A DNA stretch of 38,975 bases, from the NCBI GenBank assembly GCA_946615975.1, contig CAMOID010000006.1, positions 1-38,975 of the forward strand. Reading direction: 5' to 3'. Each line of letters opens with the position of its first letter. Position 1 is the first letter of the stretch. The position numbers and the translations under genes are program-made. The DNA is from an uncultured Caryophanales bacterium (GTDB lineage Bacteria; Bacillota_I; Bacilli_A; RF39; UBA660). The notes under the pieces were generated by a model. That model saw only the letters and a list, made by a program, of their open reading frames with translations. It had not been told where the DNA came from and ran no database searches. Positions 7,598-15,181 of this stretch are shown here, one piece after another.

Positions 7598-9262
7598 CTA
7601 AATTTCTTCAGTGTTTTGTAAGTTTTCTCTTATTCTTTTTATCTTTAATTCCTCATAATCTTTAAATTTTAAAATCATATCACAAGTTTCAATATCTAAT
7701 ACACTTTCTTCTAATGCACCATATTTAACTAATGTATCTAGATTATCAAGAAATTTAGCAAAATCAGCATCATCTATAGAAGCTAATTCAAATTTCATAT
7801 TATATAAACTATATTTCTTTTCAATTAATGCTTTTACTGCTTTAGTATCAGTAAATGGAATTGATTTCATAATTGTAGATCTAGCCATATATTGAATATG
7901 TCTAAATTCATCTACTCTTGGCTCAATCTCATCTCTTTCAATCATATTATCAGCAGATACTTGATTGTATAGTATTCCATAGAATTTTGAGAAGAATTCT
8001 GCTGCTTCAAATAATGATGTAGATTGATTAAATGTTTTACATAATGTATTTTGGAAGAATTCGAAATTTAAATCATCATGATTTTTCTTGATTTCACCAA
8101 TCTTAATTTCTAATTGACCATCAATTTCTTTAATCTTATCATTAATATCATTAATTCTATCTTTAGCATTAATAATACTTAAAGCATTTCTCTTTCTAAC
8201 TAGAGAATGAATTTTTCTATCTAAACCAGCTTTTTCCTTTTCTAATTTAGATATTTCCTTTTGTTTTTCTTTTAAATTATCTTTGATATTATCTCTATTT
8301 TCATATATATCAGCTAAGAATTTAAATAATTTTTTAAACTTCTCAACTTTTTGATACTCTAATACATCATAGTAAAGTTCTTTAATACTCTTAAGCATAA
8401 ATCTCTTATCATCTCTAGATGCATGAATATATTCATTAGCATCAGCAACTGTATTTAATACAGCTTTAAAATCATCAGAGTCTGTATAGAACTTTCTTGT
8501 TTCTTGTCTATTATTATCAAAATAATCTAAAAGATTATATGGATCATATAATCTCATATCTTCATATTCAATTCTTGTTTTAGTATATAAATCATGAATA
8601 TCTTCTCTTGTAGAATCAACTTCTTTTAAGTTTTGATCTAATAATGTATTAATATGTCTAATAATTACCTTCTTATTATTAGTAATTAAGTTTTTAACAC
8701 ATAATTCAAGATGTGTTAATAAAAGTGGGCATTCCCAATAAATAGAATTAAATACGTTTTTCATAATTAAAAGATATCTAGAATTATTCATATTTTCAAA
8801 GAATGCATCCATATATCTTTGAGTAAATGTAGAATAATTAAAATTGCTACCTACTAGTTTAATTCCTATATGTTCCATATCAATAATGAAATCTTTTAAT
8901 ACTTCATTAACTCTATCAACATCTTTAGCATGTCCTATTTCATATACAGTTCTATCAAATCCAAATCTTTCTTCAAAGTCTTCATCTTTTCCTGTTAATT
9001 TAATGATTGCTCTATATTTTTCAGATTCTTCATATTTTTCTGCAACAGCTGGATTTTCATCAAAAGGTGTTACAGCAGCAAGTTTTTGTTTAACAATTTC
9101 ATATATTTCTTGTTCATATTCTCTTAATTCAGTTAAGTAATCTTCCATTTTTTGATTATTAACTACTTGTTCAGAAGCTACATCACTTCTTAATTTAGGA
9201 AGTTCTTTAACAATTTTATCTAAATATTTACTTAGTTTATCAACAGTATTAATAGTTGTCAT
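7598..9262 (-). CDS. Cytoplasmic coiled-coil protein of unknown family (554 aa)
   Basis: I do not recognise this protein. It is soluble, highly charged and mostly helical, without signal or membrane segments. A clear coiled coil lies at about residues 325-395 (NLKEKQKEISKLEKEKAGLD, then LVRKRNALSIINAKDRINDI). The flanking helical domains hold many aromatic residues. The chain starts at ATG 9262 inside the stop codon of the 59-aa gene (ATGA overlap), with GAGAGGAAG 13 bases upstream, so translation is coupled. It shares an operon with a SipW substrate and an inactive signal-peptidase-like protein, and its position parallels that of the 373-aa protein in the next unit. A scaffold or adaptor on the cytoplasmic side of the surface apparatus is possible but unproven. 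Confidence 0.75.
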   Translation of the reverse strand: MTTINTVDKLSKYLDKIVKELPKLRSDVASEQVVNNQKMEDYLTELREYEQEIYEIVKQKLAAVTPFDENPAVAEKYEESEKYRAIIKLTGKDEDFEERFGFDRTVYEIGHAKDVDRVNEVLKDFIIDMEHIGIKLVGSNFNYSTFTQRYMDAFFENMNNSRYLLIMKNVFNSIYWECPLLLTHLELCVKNLITNNKKVIIRHINTLLDQNLKEVDSTREDIHDLYTKTRIEYEDMRLYDPYNLLDYFDNNRQETRKFYTDSDDFKAVLNTVADANEYIHASRDDKRFMLKSIKELYYDVLEYQKVEKFKKLFKFLADIYENRDNIKDNLKEKQKEISKLEKEKAGLDRKIHSLVRKRNALSIINAKDRINDINDKIKEIDGQLEIKIGEIKKNHDDLNFEFFQNTLCKTFNQSTSLFEAAEFFSKFYGILYNQVSADNMIERDEIEPRVDEFRHIQYMARSTIMKSIPFTDTKAVKALIEKKYSLYNMKFELASIDDADFAKFLDNLDTLVKYGALEESVLDIETCDMILKFKDYEELKIKRIRENLQNTEEI

Positions 9263-9438
9263 TTCTTGTTTTTACTTCCTCTCTTTGTTCTTTTTGGTTT
9301 TAAATCTTCTGGATTAACTTCTACTATATTAGATTCAGTTGATTTAATAGTTTCAAATAATTTACTATAAATATCAAAAGCTTCTTTGTTAGATAATCCT
9401 TTAATTTCTTCTAATAAACTTGCACTAACCTTACCCAT
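9259..9438 (-). CDS. Small basic-tailed protein (59 aa)
   Basis: This short gene begins at ATG 9438 with AAGGAG eight bases upstream, overlaps the end of the signal-peptidase-like gene by eight bases, and ends at TGA overlapping the ATG of the 554-aa gene. The 59-residue product begins MGKVSASLLEEIKGLSNKEA. It has an amphipathic helical first half and a very basic end (KPKRTKRGSKNKK). No family is recognised. The tight overlaps on both sides, the strong ribosome binding site and ordinary codon use for the region argue that it is real. It may be a small adaptor that binds nucleic acid, acidic proteins or phospholipid head groups through its tail; that is speculation. Confidence 0.7.
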   Translation of the reverse strand: MGKVSASLLEEIKGLSNKEAFDIYSKLFETIKSTESNIVEVNPEDLKPKRTKRGSKNKK

Positions 9439-9940
9439 TTCTTCTACTCCTTGCTTCTACAATAAAATTAATCAATTCATATACAAATAATAAGAATGCT
9501 GGTAATACTACTAAGAATAAGTTTCCATATTTAGATTCTAATACAGATAAAATATTACCCCATCCTTTATATTCTTTAGTATCGTTTGCTCTACCAATTA
9601 TATTAGATTCATCAATTATTAAATCATTATTAACAGTGAATGAATATTGTCCAAAGTCAACATCGTAAATATCATTTACTAAACCTAGAACTGTTTTAGT
9701 CTTATTATTAATATCATAATAGAATATATAATCACCAGGTTGAATATTAGAAGCTTCTTTCTTAGTTACCACTAATAAAGAACCACTCTTATAATCAAGC
9801 ATATCTTCATCAACAATTAATAATGTTTTATTACCAAATTGTGATACTTGATGATCATTATGGCTTAATAATAATACACTCATAAATATAATTATAATTA
9901 CCAAAATAACAGTTATAATATTTCCTATAATTCTTTTCAT
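9431..9940 (-). CDS. Signal-peptidase-like membrane protein lacking the catalytic residues
   Basis: A 169-aa protein with the layout of the SipW-type peptidases in this locus: a helix at about 7-25, an extracytoplasmic beta domain and a closing helix at about 137-157 (NLFLVVLPAFLLFVYELI, as in copy 1). The active site is gone. Where copy 1 has SMKPVLNVGD this protein has DMLDYKSGS, so the serine is Asp46; where copy 1 has VTHRI it has VLGLV, so the histidine is Gly86. Later landmarks (ANDTKEYKGWGNILSVLE) still align with the family. The start ATG 9940 follows AGGAG. It lies directly after a SipW-signal protein gene, the place where an active peptidase is expected. It may bind signal peptides or hold subunits at the membrane without cutting. 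Confidence 0.75.
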   Translation of the reverse strand: MKRIIGNIITVILVIIIIFMSVLLLSHNDHQVSQFGNKTLLIVDEDMLDYKSGSLLVVTKKEASNIQPGDYIFYYDINNKTKTVLGLVNDIYDVDFGQYSFTVNNDLIIDESNIIGRANDTKEYKGWGNILSVLESKYGNLFLVVLPAFLLFVYELINFIVEARSRRNG

Positions 9941-9950
9941 AAATAATCTC

Positions 9951-10976
9951 CTAACTATCTCTAGCAGTGAAGTTTAATTTAACTTCAAACGAAGTGCCAG
10001 ATACTTCATTTTCACAGTCAACATCTTGTCCTTCAATCCACATATATATTCTTAATTTTGTAATACCACTTGATAAGGTAAATAAATCTGCTGTTCCAGA
10101 TCCATCTCTATTAGTTCTAATTAATCTAGTACCTAAAGATTCAAAATATAAATTATTAGTAGAACCTAAAGGTATTTTTAAATTTTCAGGTATAGCTGCT
10201 TTAATACCTTCATAATCAACTACTTGATTAGCATTAATAGTTAAATCATAAAATTCTTTTGCAGCATCAATACCATTTTGATAATGGTGATTTGCATTTG
10301 GTTCCCAAATTTTAATATTATTAATATTTGATGTATTTAATCCTTGAATATCATCTATATCAGCATAAACATTTGGTTCTAAACCTTCATATACAAATCC
10401 TAATCTAATAGAATCTTCTATACCTTCTGTTACATTTTTGTCTGCATCTTGTTTTTTATAAATAACTGATGAATTACTTATATTAATTTGTAATACTTGT
10501 TCTTTAGCAGTCTTGATATATAAATCGTATGCCATAAGAACTCCATCAGAACCATCAATTTCATTAACTTTATCAGCAGAAATAATATAACCACCTAATA
10601 TATTCTTTGAAATATGTCCTAAAAAGAAATCAGTATAACCGTTTACTGTATTACCTATTGTAGAAACAGGTTTATACATTGTAGGATAACTATTCTTTCT
10701 AGTAACTCCATAAGAATAATCAGCTGTTTTAATATCATCTAATACTATATTCTTTTTCCAACTGTTTGGTGTTGCATCTACAGATAGTTCCAAAGAATTA
10801 CTAGGTGTTACTCCTATTTCAATTCCTTCATTATTAACTGAATCATTCATTGAGAACCATGCATATGTTCCACCAGTTAATGCAACAATTGATAAAATTA
10901 GTAAAAATACGGAGAATAGTCTCTTTTTACGAGCACTATTGTTTTGTCTACCACGTATATTTCTGCGATTACGCAT
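9951..10976 (-). CDS. SipW-dependent secreted protein (TasA/camelysin-like), TYAWF class
   Basis: A 341-aa exported protein and a paralogue of the one at 4471. An Arg-rich N-terminus and a hydrophobic stretch ending GGTYAWFSMND form the SipW-type signal. Shared blocks include PVSTIG, LMAYDLYIKT and the C-terminal IYMWIEGQDVDCENEV. The start is ATG 10976 after AAGGAGG; an upstream frame to 10997 would begin before that site. It is the first gene of the unit transcribed from 11008 and is followed by the inactive signal-peptidase-like protein, so an intact peptidase encoded elsewhere in the locus would have to process it. Probably a subunit of an extracellular fibre or coat; the polymer itself is inferred. 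Confidence 0.8.
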   Translation of the reverse strand: MRNRRNIRGRQNNSARKKRLFSVFLLILSIVALTGGTYAWFSMNDSVNNEGIEIGVTPSNSLELSVDATPNSWKKNIVLDDIKTADYSYGVTRKNSYPTMYKPVSTIGNTVNGYTDFFLGHISKNILGGYIISADKVNEIDGSDGVLMAYDLYIKTAKEQVLQINISNSSVIYKKQDADKNVTEGIEDSIRLGFVYEGLEPNVYADIDDIQGLNTSNINNIKIWEPNANHHYQNGIDAAKEFYDLTINANQVVDYEGIKAAIPENLKIPLGSTNNLYFESLGTRLIRTNRDGSGTADLFTLSSGITKLRIYMWIEGQDVDCENEVSGTSFEVKLNFTARDS

Positions 10977-11007
10977 AACAATCCTCCTTATTATCACTAT
11001 TATAATA

Positions 11008-11016
11008 AGTATATCA
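11008..11016 (-). promoter_or_regulatory. Extended -10 promoter for the 10976-7598 unit
   Basis: The minus strand reads TGATATACT about 32 bases before the start at 10976. No clear -35 is visible. The same nine-base module (one base different or identical) precedes the units starting at 17383 and 28588. The intergenic stretch 10977-11152 is divergent; plus-strand TATAAT sequences lie at 11107-11112 and 11117-11122, without a convincing -35. Confidence 0.55.
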
Positions 11017-11152
11017 TAAGACTATTTATAAAGCATTATTTTTATTGTAAAAAACTACGTTGTTATGTGTAAACATTACACTTTAGACCTTGTAAATACT
11101 TGATATTATAATTTATTATAATAATAGGATATTATGGAAAGGTATGTTTAGC

Positions 11153-11815
11153 ATGAGTAAAAAGAAATTTTGTATTTTGATACTAGCTTTTATATCATTA
11201 GTGTTCTCATTTAACATGGTAAAATCTACTTATGCTAAATATGTAACATCTAATGATAAAACAACAGATGTTAACCTAGCCAAATGGGATATATTAGTAA
11301 ATGGTGAATATATAAAATCATCAAAAACACTATCAGCAACATTAACACCAAACTTTGTTGCAAGTAGTTATACAACTGATGGTTATTTAGCTCCAGGAAC
11401 TCAAGCATATTTTGATGTTATAGTTGATAATACATATGTAGATGTTGATTATAATTATATTGCATCAGTTGCTCCAGTAGCTGAATCAAGATTAAGTGAT
11501 TTAAGAATTACTAAAGTTGGTATATATGAAGTAGATGATCATGAAAATCCAATAGTAGATACAACAAAAGATCAAACTACTACAGGTAATCAAGCAAATA
11601 TAAATGGTTATTGGTACAATGGTATAACACCAACTAAGTATTGTATTAGAGTATATGTTGAATGGTTTGATGGTGAAGGTGAAACAATGAATGATGATGA
11701 CGATACAGTAATTGGTCATAATGCTGCAAACCTTGGAGCAAATGAAGTCAATAATGATGGTAGATTAACAATCAAACTTAGATTCGTACAAGTTACAAAT
11801 CATACAGGTGCATAA
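11153..11815 (+). CDS. SipW-dependent secreted protein, TYAKY class
   Basis: A 220-aa exported protein with a short Lys-rich N-terminus, one hydrophobic segment (about residues 6-22) and the signal end STYAKYVTSND. It differs from the TYAWF class and is most like the protein at 16712. The secreted domain contains a KWDILVNG strand, GYLAPGTQAYFDV, an EWFDGEGE segment and a closing KLRFVQVTNHTGA, and aligns in outline with its paralogue (IADWLVKVNG, GYIAPGKMGSFSI, IIWEFGDSD, VNVRQKIGA). The start ATG 11153 is ten bases after GGAAAGG; ATG 11144 is too close to that site. It is the only gene of the block on the plus strand and converges on the 17383-11842 unit, sharing its terminator. Confidence 0.8.
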   Translation: MSKKKFCILILAFISLVFSFNMVKSTYAKYVTSNDKTTDVNLAKWDILVNGEYIKSSKTLSATLTPNFVASSYTTDGYLAPGTQAYFDVIVDNTYVDVDYNYIASVAPVAESRLSDLRITKVGIYEVDDHENPIVDTTKDQTTTGNQANINGYWYNGITPTKYCIRVYVEWFDGEGETMNDDDDTVIGHNAANLGANEVNNDGRLTIKLRFVQVTNHTGA

Positions 11816-11843
11816 AAAAAGGACTTAATTAAAAGTCCTTTTT
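11816..11843. terminator. Bidirectional intrinsic terminator
   Basis: An 11-bp stem (AAAAAGGACTT with AAGTCCTTTTT) flanked by A and T runs lies between the convergent ends of the 11153 gene and the thioredoxin-fold gene, and can serve both strands. Confidence 0.85.
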
Positions 11844-12447
11844 ATTTGTCTAAATATTCTTTAATATCAGTATATCCATCATAATAAGCATCATCAATCA
11901 TTTTCTTAAATTTATCTGCTTGTTCTTTTTTATCTTCATCTGATAAATATAAAGGATTACTAAAACCTATCTTATAAGTATCACCTATTACACAAAATGG
12001 AACACCAACATTTCCAACATTTAAATCAAAATATTCAGCTGCTTTATTCATCTTATGTTTATTATCACGATTATTTCTAACTTCATATTCTATAAGATTA
12101 AACTTATATTTATATGCTGAATCTTCTTTTAATTCAGTAAAGAAATCTAATAAATCTTCACAGTGAGGACAACCATCACCTCTAAATAAATAAATATTAA
12201 CTACAGCATCTTCACTTACTGATTCAGGAGTACAAGCAATATCTTCAGTAATGCCTTCCCTATCTTTATAAGCACATAATTTCTTACCAAAGAATGTACC
12301 TGAACATCCATATGAATGTTTACATTTATATTCTAAATTATCTGTTTTTTTGAATGTTAATACCTTAGGTAATACTACTGCTAAAACAGCAAATAAACCA
12401 ATTAATATAACCGCTAATAATATCAATAATTCTTTTTTATTTTTCAT
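11842..12447 (-). CDS. Membrane-anchored thioredoxin-fold protein with CPHC motif
   Basis: A 201-aa protein with a hydrophobic helix at about residues 7-28 and a domain outside the membrane. The second part is a thioredoxin fold: strand NIYLFRGDG, active site CPHC at 93-96, a following helix, and GVPFCVIGD giving the cis-proline loop. A CPHC motif is typical of DsbA-like oxidases. Four further cysteines lie before the fold (about 42, 48, 58 and 72). It is the last gene of a seven-gene unit of SipW substrates and signal peptidases, starting three bases after the previous stop. It probably forms or repairs disulfides in exported proteins of the locus, though only some substrates have cysteines. 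It could instead be a reductase. Confidence 0.8.
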   Translation of the reverse strand: MKNKKELLILLAVILIGLFAVLAVVLPKVLTFKKTDNLEYKCKHSYGCSGTFFGKKLCAYKDREGITEDIACTPESVSEDAVVNIYLFRGDGCPHCEDLLDFFTELKEDSAYKYKFNLIEYEVRNNRDNKHKMNKAAEYFDLNVGNVGVPFCVIGDTYKIGFSNPLYLSDEDKKEQADKFKKMIDDAYYDGYTDIKEYLDK

Positions 12448-12449
12448 GA

Positions 12450-13412
12450 TTAACTACCTAAATATTCTTCTGCATGAACTACAACAGTAAGTTTAACACT
12501 TATTATATCTTCTGCAGCATAATGTCCACTTTGTTCTTGATAATATTCAGCTGCTTTGTTACCCCAATAAGTATCTTCTATATCATTTGCATAGTATAAA
12601 GTACTCTTTAAAGTATCAAAGTTTGATGCAGTTACATTAGCTTTAGTATATGTACTACCTGACTTTGTATAATAGTCTAAATAATCGTTGAAAACATCTG
12701 AGTTTTCAACCTTAATATATGTTTCATAAGGCCAACTAATATTTGCTCTAAAATTAGTAGCATTACCAGTTTCTCCAAACTTAGCAATTATTACATTTGG
12801 TTCAGCAGGTGTTGTTGTATCATCAGCAGCACTTACAAAACCAAAGTTAAATTTAAATGGATATTTAGATGATAATATATCAGACATATTAGTCGCATCT
12901 AAAATAGAATAATACTTAGTAGATGGATTATATGTTGCAGATGAACTAACAGCAACATATTCATCAGCTAATTCATTATAAGTAAATAAATCACCAACTA
13001 AAGTATTATAAGTAGTAGCTGTTACAGGTGTTTCAATATAATCACCTAAATTATATGTTTCTCCTAATATTTCAATTGATTTAATATAATAAGTTACTTT
13101 TGCACTTGTTTCACCTTGATTTTCAATTGATAAGAATTTATTTAATGTTTCAGCAGTTTCTTTTTCATTCATTCCTGGATATATCTTATTAAATTCCATA
13201 GTTGTTTCAGTTACATTTGAATCATTATCAAAGTTTATTTTCCAACTTACTACGTGACCAGTTAAATTAACATCAACATCACTGAAATAAGTGAACCATG
13301 CATATGTACCTGTTACTAAAAATATAATTGAAAATATAAGTGGAATAATAGTTAATTTTCTAGAATGATTTACTACATTTTCTCTAGTTCTTAAACTCTT
13401 TCTTCTACCCAT
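12450..13412 (-). CDS. SipW-dependent secreted protein with YY-type inserts, TYAWF class
   Basis: A 320-aa exported protein with a basic start, a hydrophobic segment and the signal end GTYAWFTYFSD. The following VNLTGHVVSWKINFD and later IYPGMNE and SIENQGETSAKVTYYIKS are typical of TasA/camelysin-like beta domains, in which the subunit begins with a strand after cleavage. Two inserts rich in Tyr and Thr are visible, at about residues 141-168 (ATYNPSTKYYSI) and 243-275 (DYYTKSGSTYTKANV to STLYY). It ends with a strand, VKLTVVVHAEEYLGS. The start ATG 13412 follows AAAGGAGT. It lies directly downstream of signal peptidase copy 2, which is its likely processing enzyme. Confidence 0.8.
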   Translation of the reverse strand: MGRRKSLRTRENVVNHSRKLTIIPLIFSIIFLVTGTYAWFTYFSDVDVNLTGHVVSWKINFDNDSNVTETTMEFNKIYPGMNEKETAETLNKFLSIENQGETSAKVTYYIKSIEILGETYNLGDYIETPVTATTYNTLVGDLFTYNELADEYVAVSSSATYNPSTKYYSILDATNMSDILSSKYPFKFNFGFVSAADDTTTPAEPNVIIAKFGETGNATNFRANISWPYETYIKVENSDVFNDYLDYYTKSGSTYTKANVTASNFDTLKSTLYYANDIEDTYWGNKAAEYYQEQSGHYAAEDIISVKLTVVVHAEEYLGS

Positions 13413-13431
13413 AATAACTACTCCTTTCTAT

Positions 13432-14013
13432 TTATCTATATCTTCTATTATCATGCTTTTCTATTACTATATTTATCATTTCTATTGCTATATATAATGC
13501 TAATGGAATAAATACAAATAATACAAATACTACAGTATTTCTACTAGCTTTACTAAAAGCACTTAATAAAAATGTTTTATATACTACTTTACCAAATATT
13601 TGATCCTCAGATATTTCAGCATCTTGACCAACATTATTTATACCTTGAGTAATAAATTTATATTTTTGAGTTTCTTGATCATAATTAATTACTTCTACCC
13701 TGTGGGTTACTATTTTACCTTTAACATCGCCTTCTAAACCTTTATAAGTAACATCATCACCTATTTTAATTTTAGCAGGTTCTACTTTATTAACTACAAC
13801 AATATCCCAAACATTATAAACTGGGACCATTGATTCAGATAATACAGTAAATAATCTAACTCCACCTATAGACATTCTATTATTACTAAATCTTTGCATT
13901 AATACAGTTAATAGAAATAATGCCATAAAAGCAAATAATACTATTTCTACAAATACAAATGCTTTATTCTTTTTTCTTTCAAGTCTTACTCTTTCACGTC
14001 TATTAGTTCTCAT
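13432..14013 (-). CDS. SipW/ER-type signal peptidase I, copy 2
   Basis: A 193-aa membrane protein with a basic N-terminus, helix at about 19-40 and C-terminal helix at about 161-182. Catalytic elements: LSESMVP (Ser61) and VTHRVE (His104). In the third box, copy 1 reads KGDNNEVSD, whereas here it is QGINNVGQD, so the first Asp is Ile and only the later Asp131 remains. Ser and His are intact, so it is probably active, perhaps with changed efficiency. It lies between two substrate genes (14028 and 12450), each within 20 bases. The start ATG 14013 follows AAGGGATG. Confidence 0.85.
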   Translation of the reverse strand: MRTNRRERVRLERKKNKAFVFVEIVLFAFMALFLLTVLMQRFSNNRMSIGGVRLFTVLSESMVPVYNVWDIVVVNKVEPAKIKIGDDVTYKGLEGDVKGKIVTHRVEVINYDQETQKYKFITQGINNVGQDAEISEDQIFGKVVYKTFLLSAFSKASRNTVVFVLFVFIPLALYIAIEMINIVIEKHDNRRYR

Positions 14014-14027
14014 GCCTACATCCCTTT

Positions 14028-15164
14028 TTAACTATTAATAAATTCTACATGTATAGGTAAACTACTATCATCACCTAAACCATTATATGTATAATTAGCT
14101 CTAACATCATCCTTATAGAAAGTAATTGATACACTATAAAGAGGTTCAATATTAACACTAAAACCTTTAACATAATTATATAAAGTACATTTATTAGTAT
14201 CTATACCATATGTTGATAAATCTTCAGCAGTAAATACTGACTCTTTTTTATAAGTAATATCACCTACTGTTACATCTTCATTTAATTTATAATAATCTCC
14301 ATATATAACATTACATGAAGAATTGTTAAGACAATCTAAATAATATTGATTAGACATATCTAGTCTTACATATCTAGGATCAAATGTTATATTAGCTTTT
14401 TCACTATCACCACTGTCACGTGAATTTGATAATCTTAATGTTGCATATAAATCATATTCTTTATCACTTATTTCATATGATACATCAATTTTTTTAATAA
14501 TATATGTTATATAACCAGCTAACTTTTCAACATATGGAGAAGTACTTTGTGCCCATACTCGTATAGTTATTCTATCACCATCATTAAATACAATTGGTGA
14601 AGATTGTTTCTTAGCAATATGGATTTTAAAACTATCACTATTATTAGCTTTAGCAATTGTTCTAGAATAACTTGCAGAAGTAATAACATCTGTAGGATTA
14701 TCTTTAACAAGTGATACTACTATTGAATCAGTTTCTTTTCCATCATTTGTAGTAATACATTTATAATTATCATCAACAATACAAAAATCAAAATTATAAT
14801 CAATATCTGTATCAGATGTTTTTAATGAGTTTCCTTGTTTAGTAGAATATAAAATAATTGTATTATCTACTCCACTTGAAGAACCATCCCAACTGTATGA
14901 GAAATTATTTTTTATACTATTATGATTAACATTATCTAAGTTACCAGTATAAGACGATAATAATTCACTATTAAAATAGAAATTTTGTGATAAATAATAT
15001 CTATCTTTAATAATATTATAAATATATCTAGATAATGTTATTGTAGGAAATAATAATATTAATACCATTAAGGCAATATATACTACTTTAGTTTTATTAT
15101 CTAATTTTTTTATTCTTTTAATTAAATATTTTATAAAATTACTTACAGCCTTAATAGCTTTCAT
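14028..15164 (-). CDS. Exported surface protein, TLSRY class (378 aa)
   Basis: A basic cytoplasmic stretch of about 26 residues leads into a hydrophobic helix ending TITLSRYIYN, a relative of the TLAKY/TYAKY signal ends in this locus. Just after it comes an aromatic-rich YYLSQNFYFNSELLSS segment. The body is strand-rich with conserved-looking turns (NDGDRITIRVWAQS) and five cysteines. It ends with a strand, LPIHVEFINS. No enzymatic motif is visible. It lies 14 bases upstream of signal peptidase copy 2 and is probably processed by it or by copy 3. The family resembles surface proteins that accompany SipW clusters in gut Firmicutes, but I cannot name a domain with certainty. Confidence 0.7.
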   Translation of the reverse strand: MKAIKAVSNFIKYLIKRIKKLDNKTKVVYIALMVLILLFPTITLSRYIYNIIKDRYYLSQNFYFNSELLSSYTGNLDNVNHNSIKNNFSYSWDGSSSGVDNTIILYSTKQGNSLKTSDTDIDYNFDFCIVDDNYKCITTNDGKETDSIVVSLVKDNPTDVITSASYSRTIAKANNSDSFKIHIAKKQSSPIVFNDGDRITIRVWAQSTSPYVEKLAGYITYIIKKIDVSYEISDKEYDLYATLRLSNSRDSGDSEKANITFDPRYVRLDMSNQYYLDCLNNSSCNVIYGDYYKLNEDVTVGDITYKKESVFTAEDLSTYGIDTNKCTLYNYVKGFSVNIEPLYSVSITFYKDDVRANYTYNGLGDDSSLPIHVEFINS

Positions 15165-15181
15165 AATATCATTCCTTTCTT

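Noticed and set aside
11041-11143. A confident promoter for the plus-strand gene at 11153
   Set aside because: Two TATAAT sequences are present but no -35 lies at a suitable distance, so it is mentioned only in the neighbouring entry.
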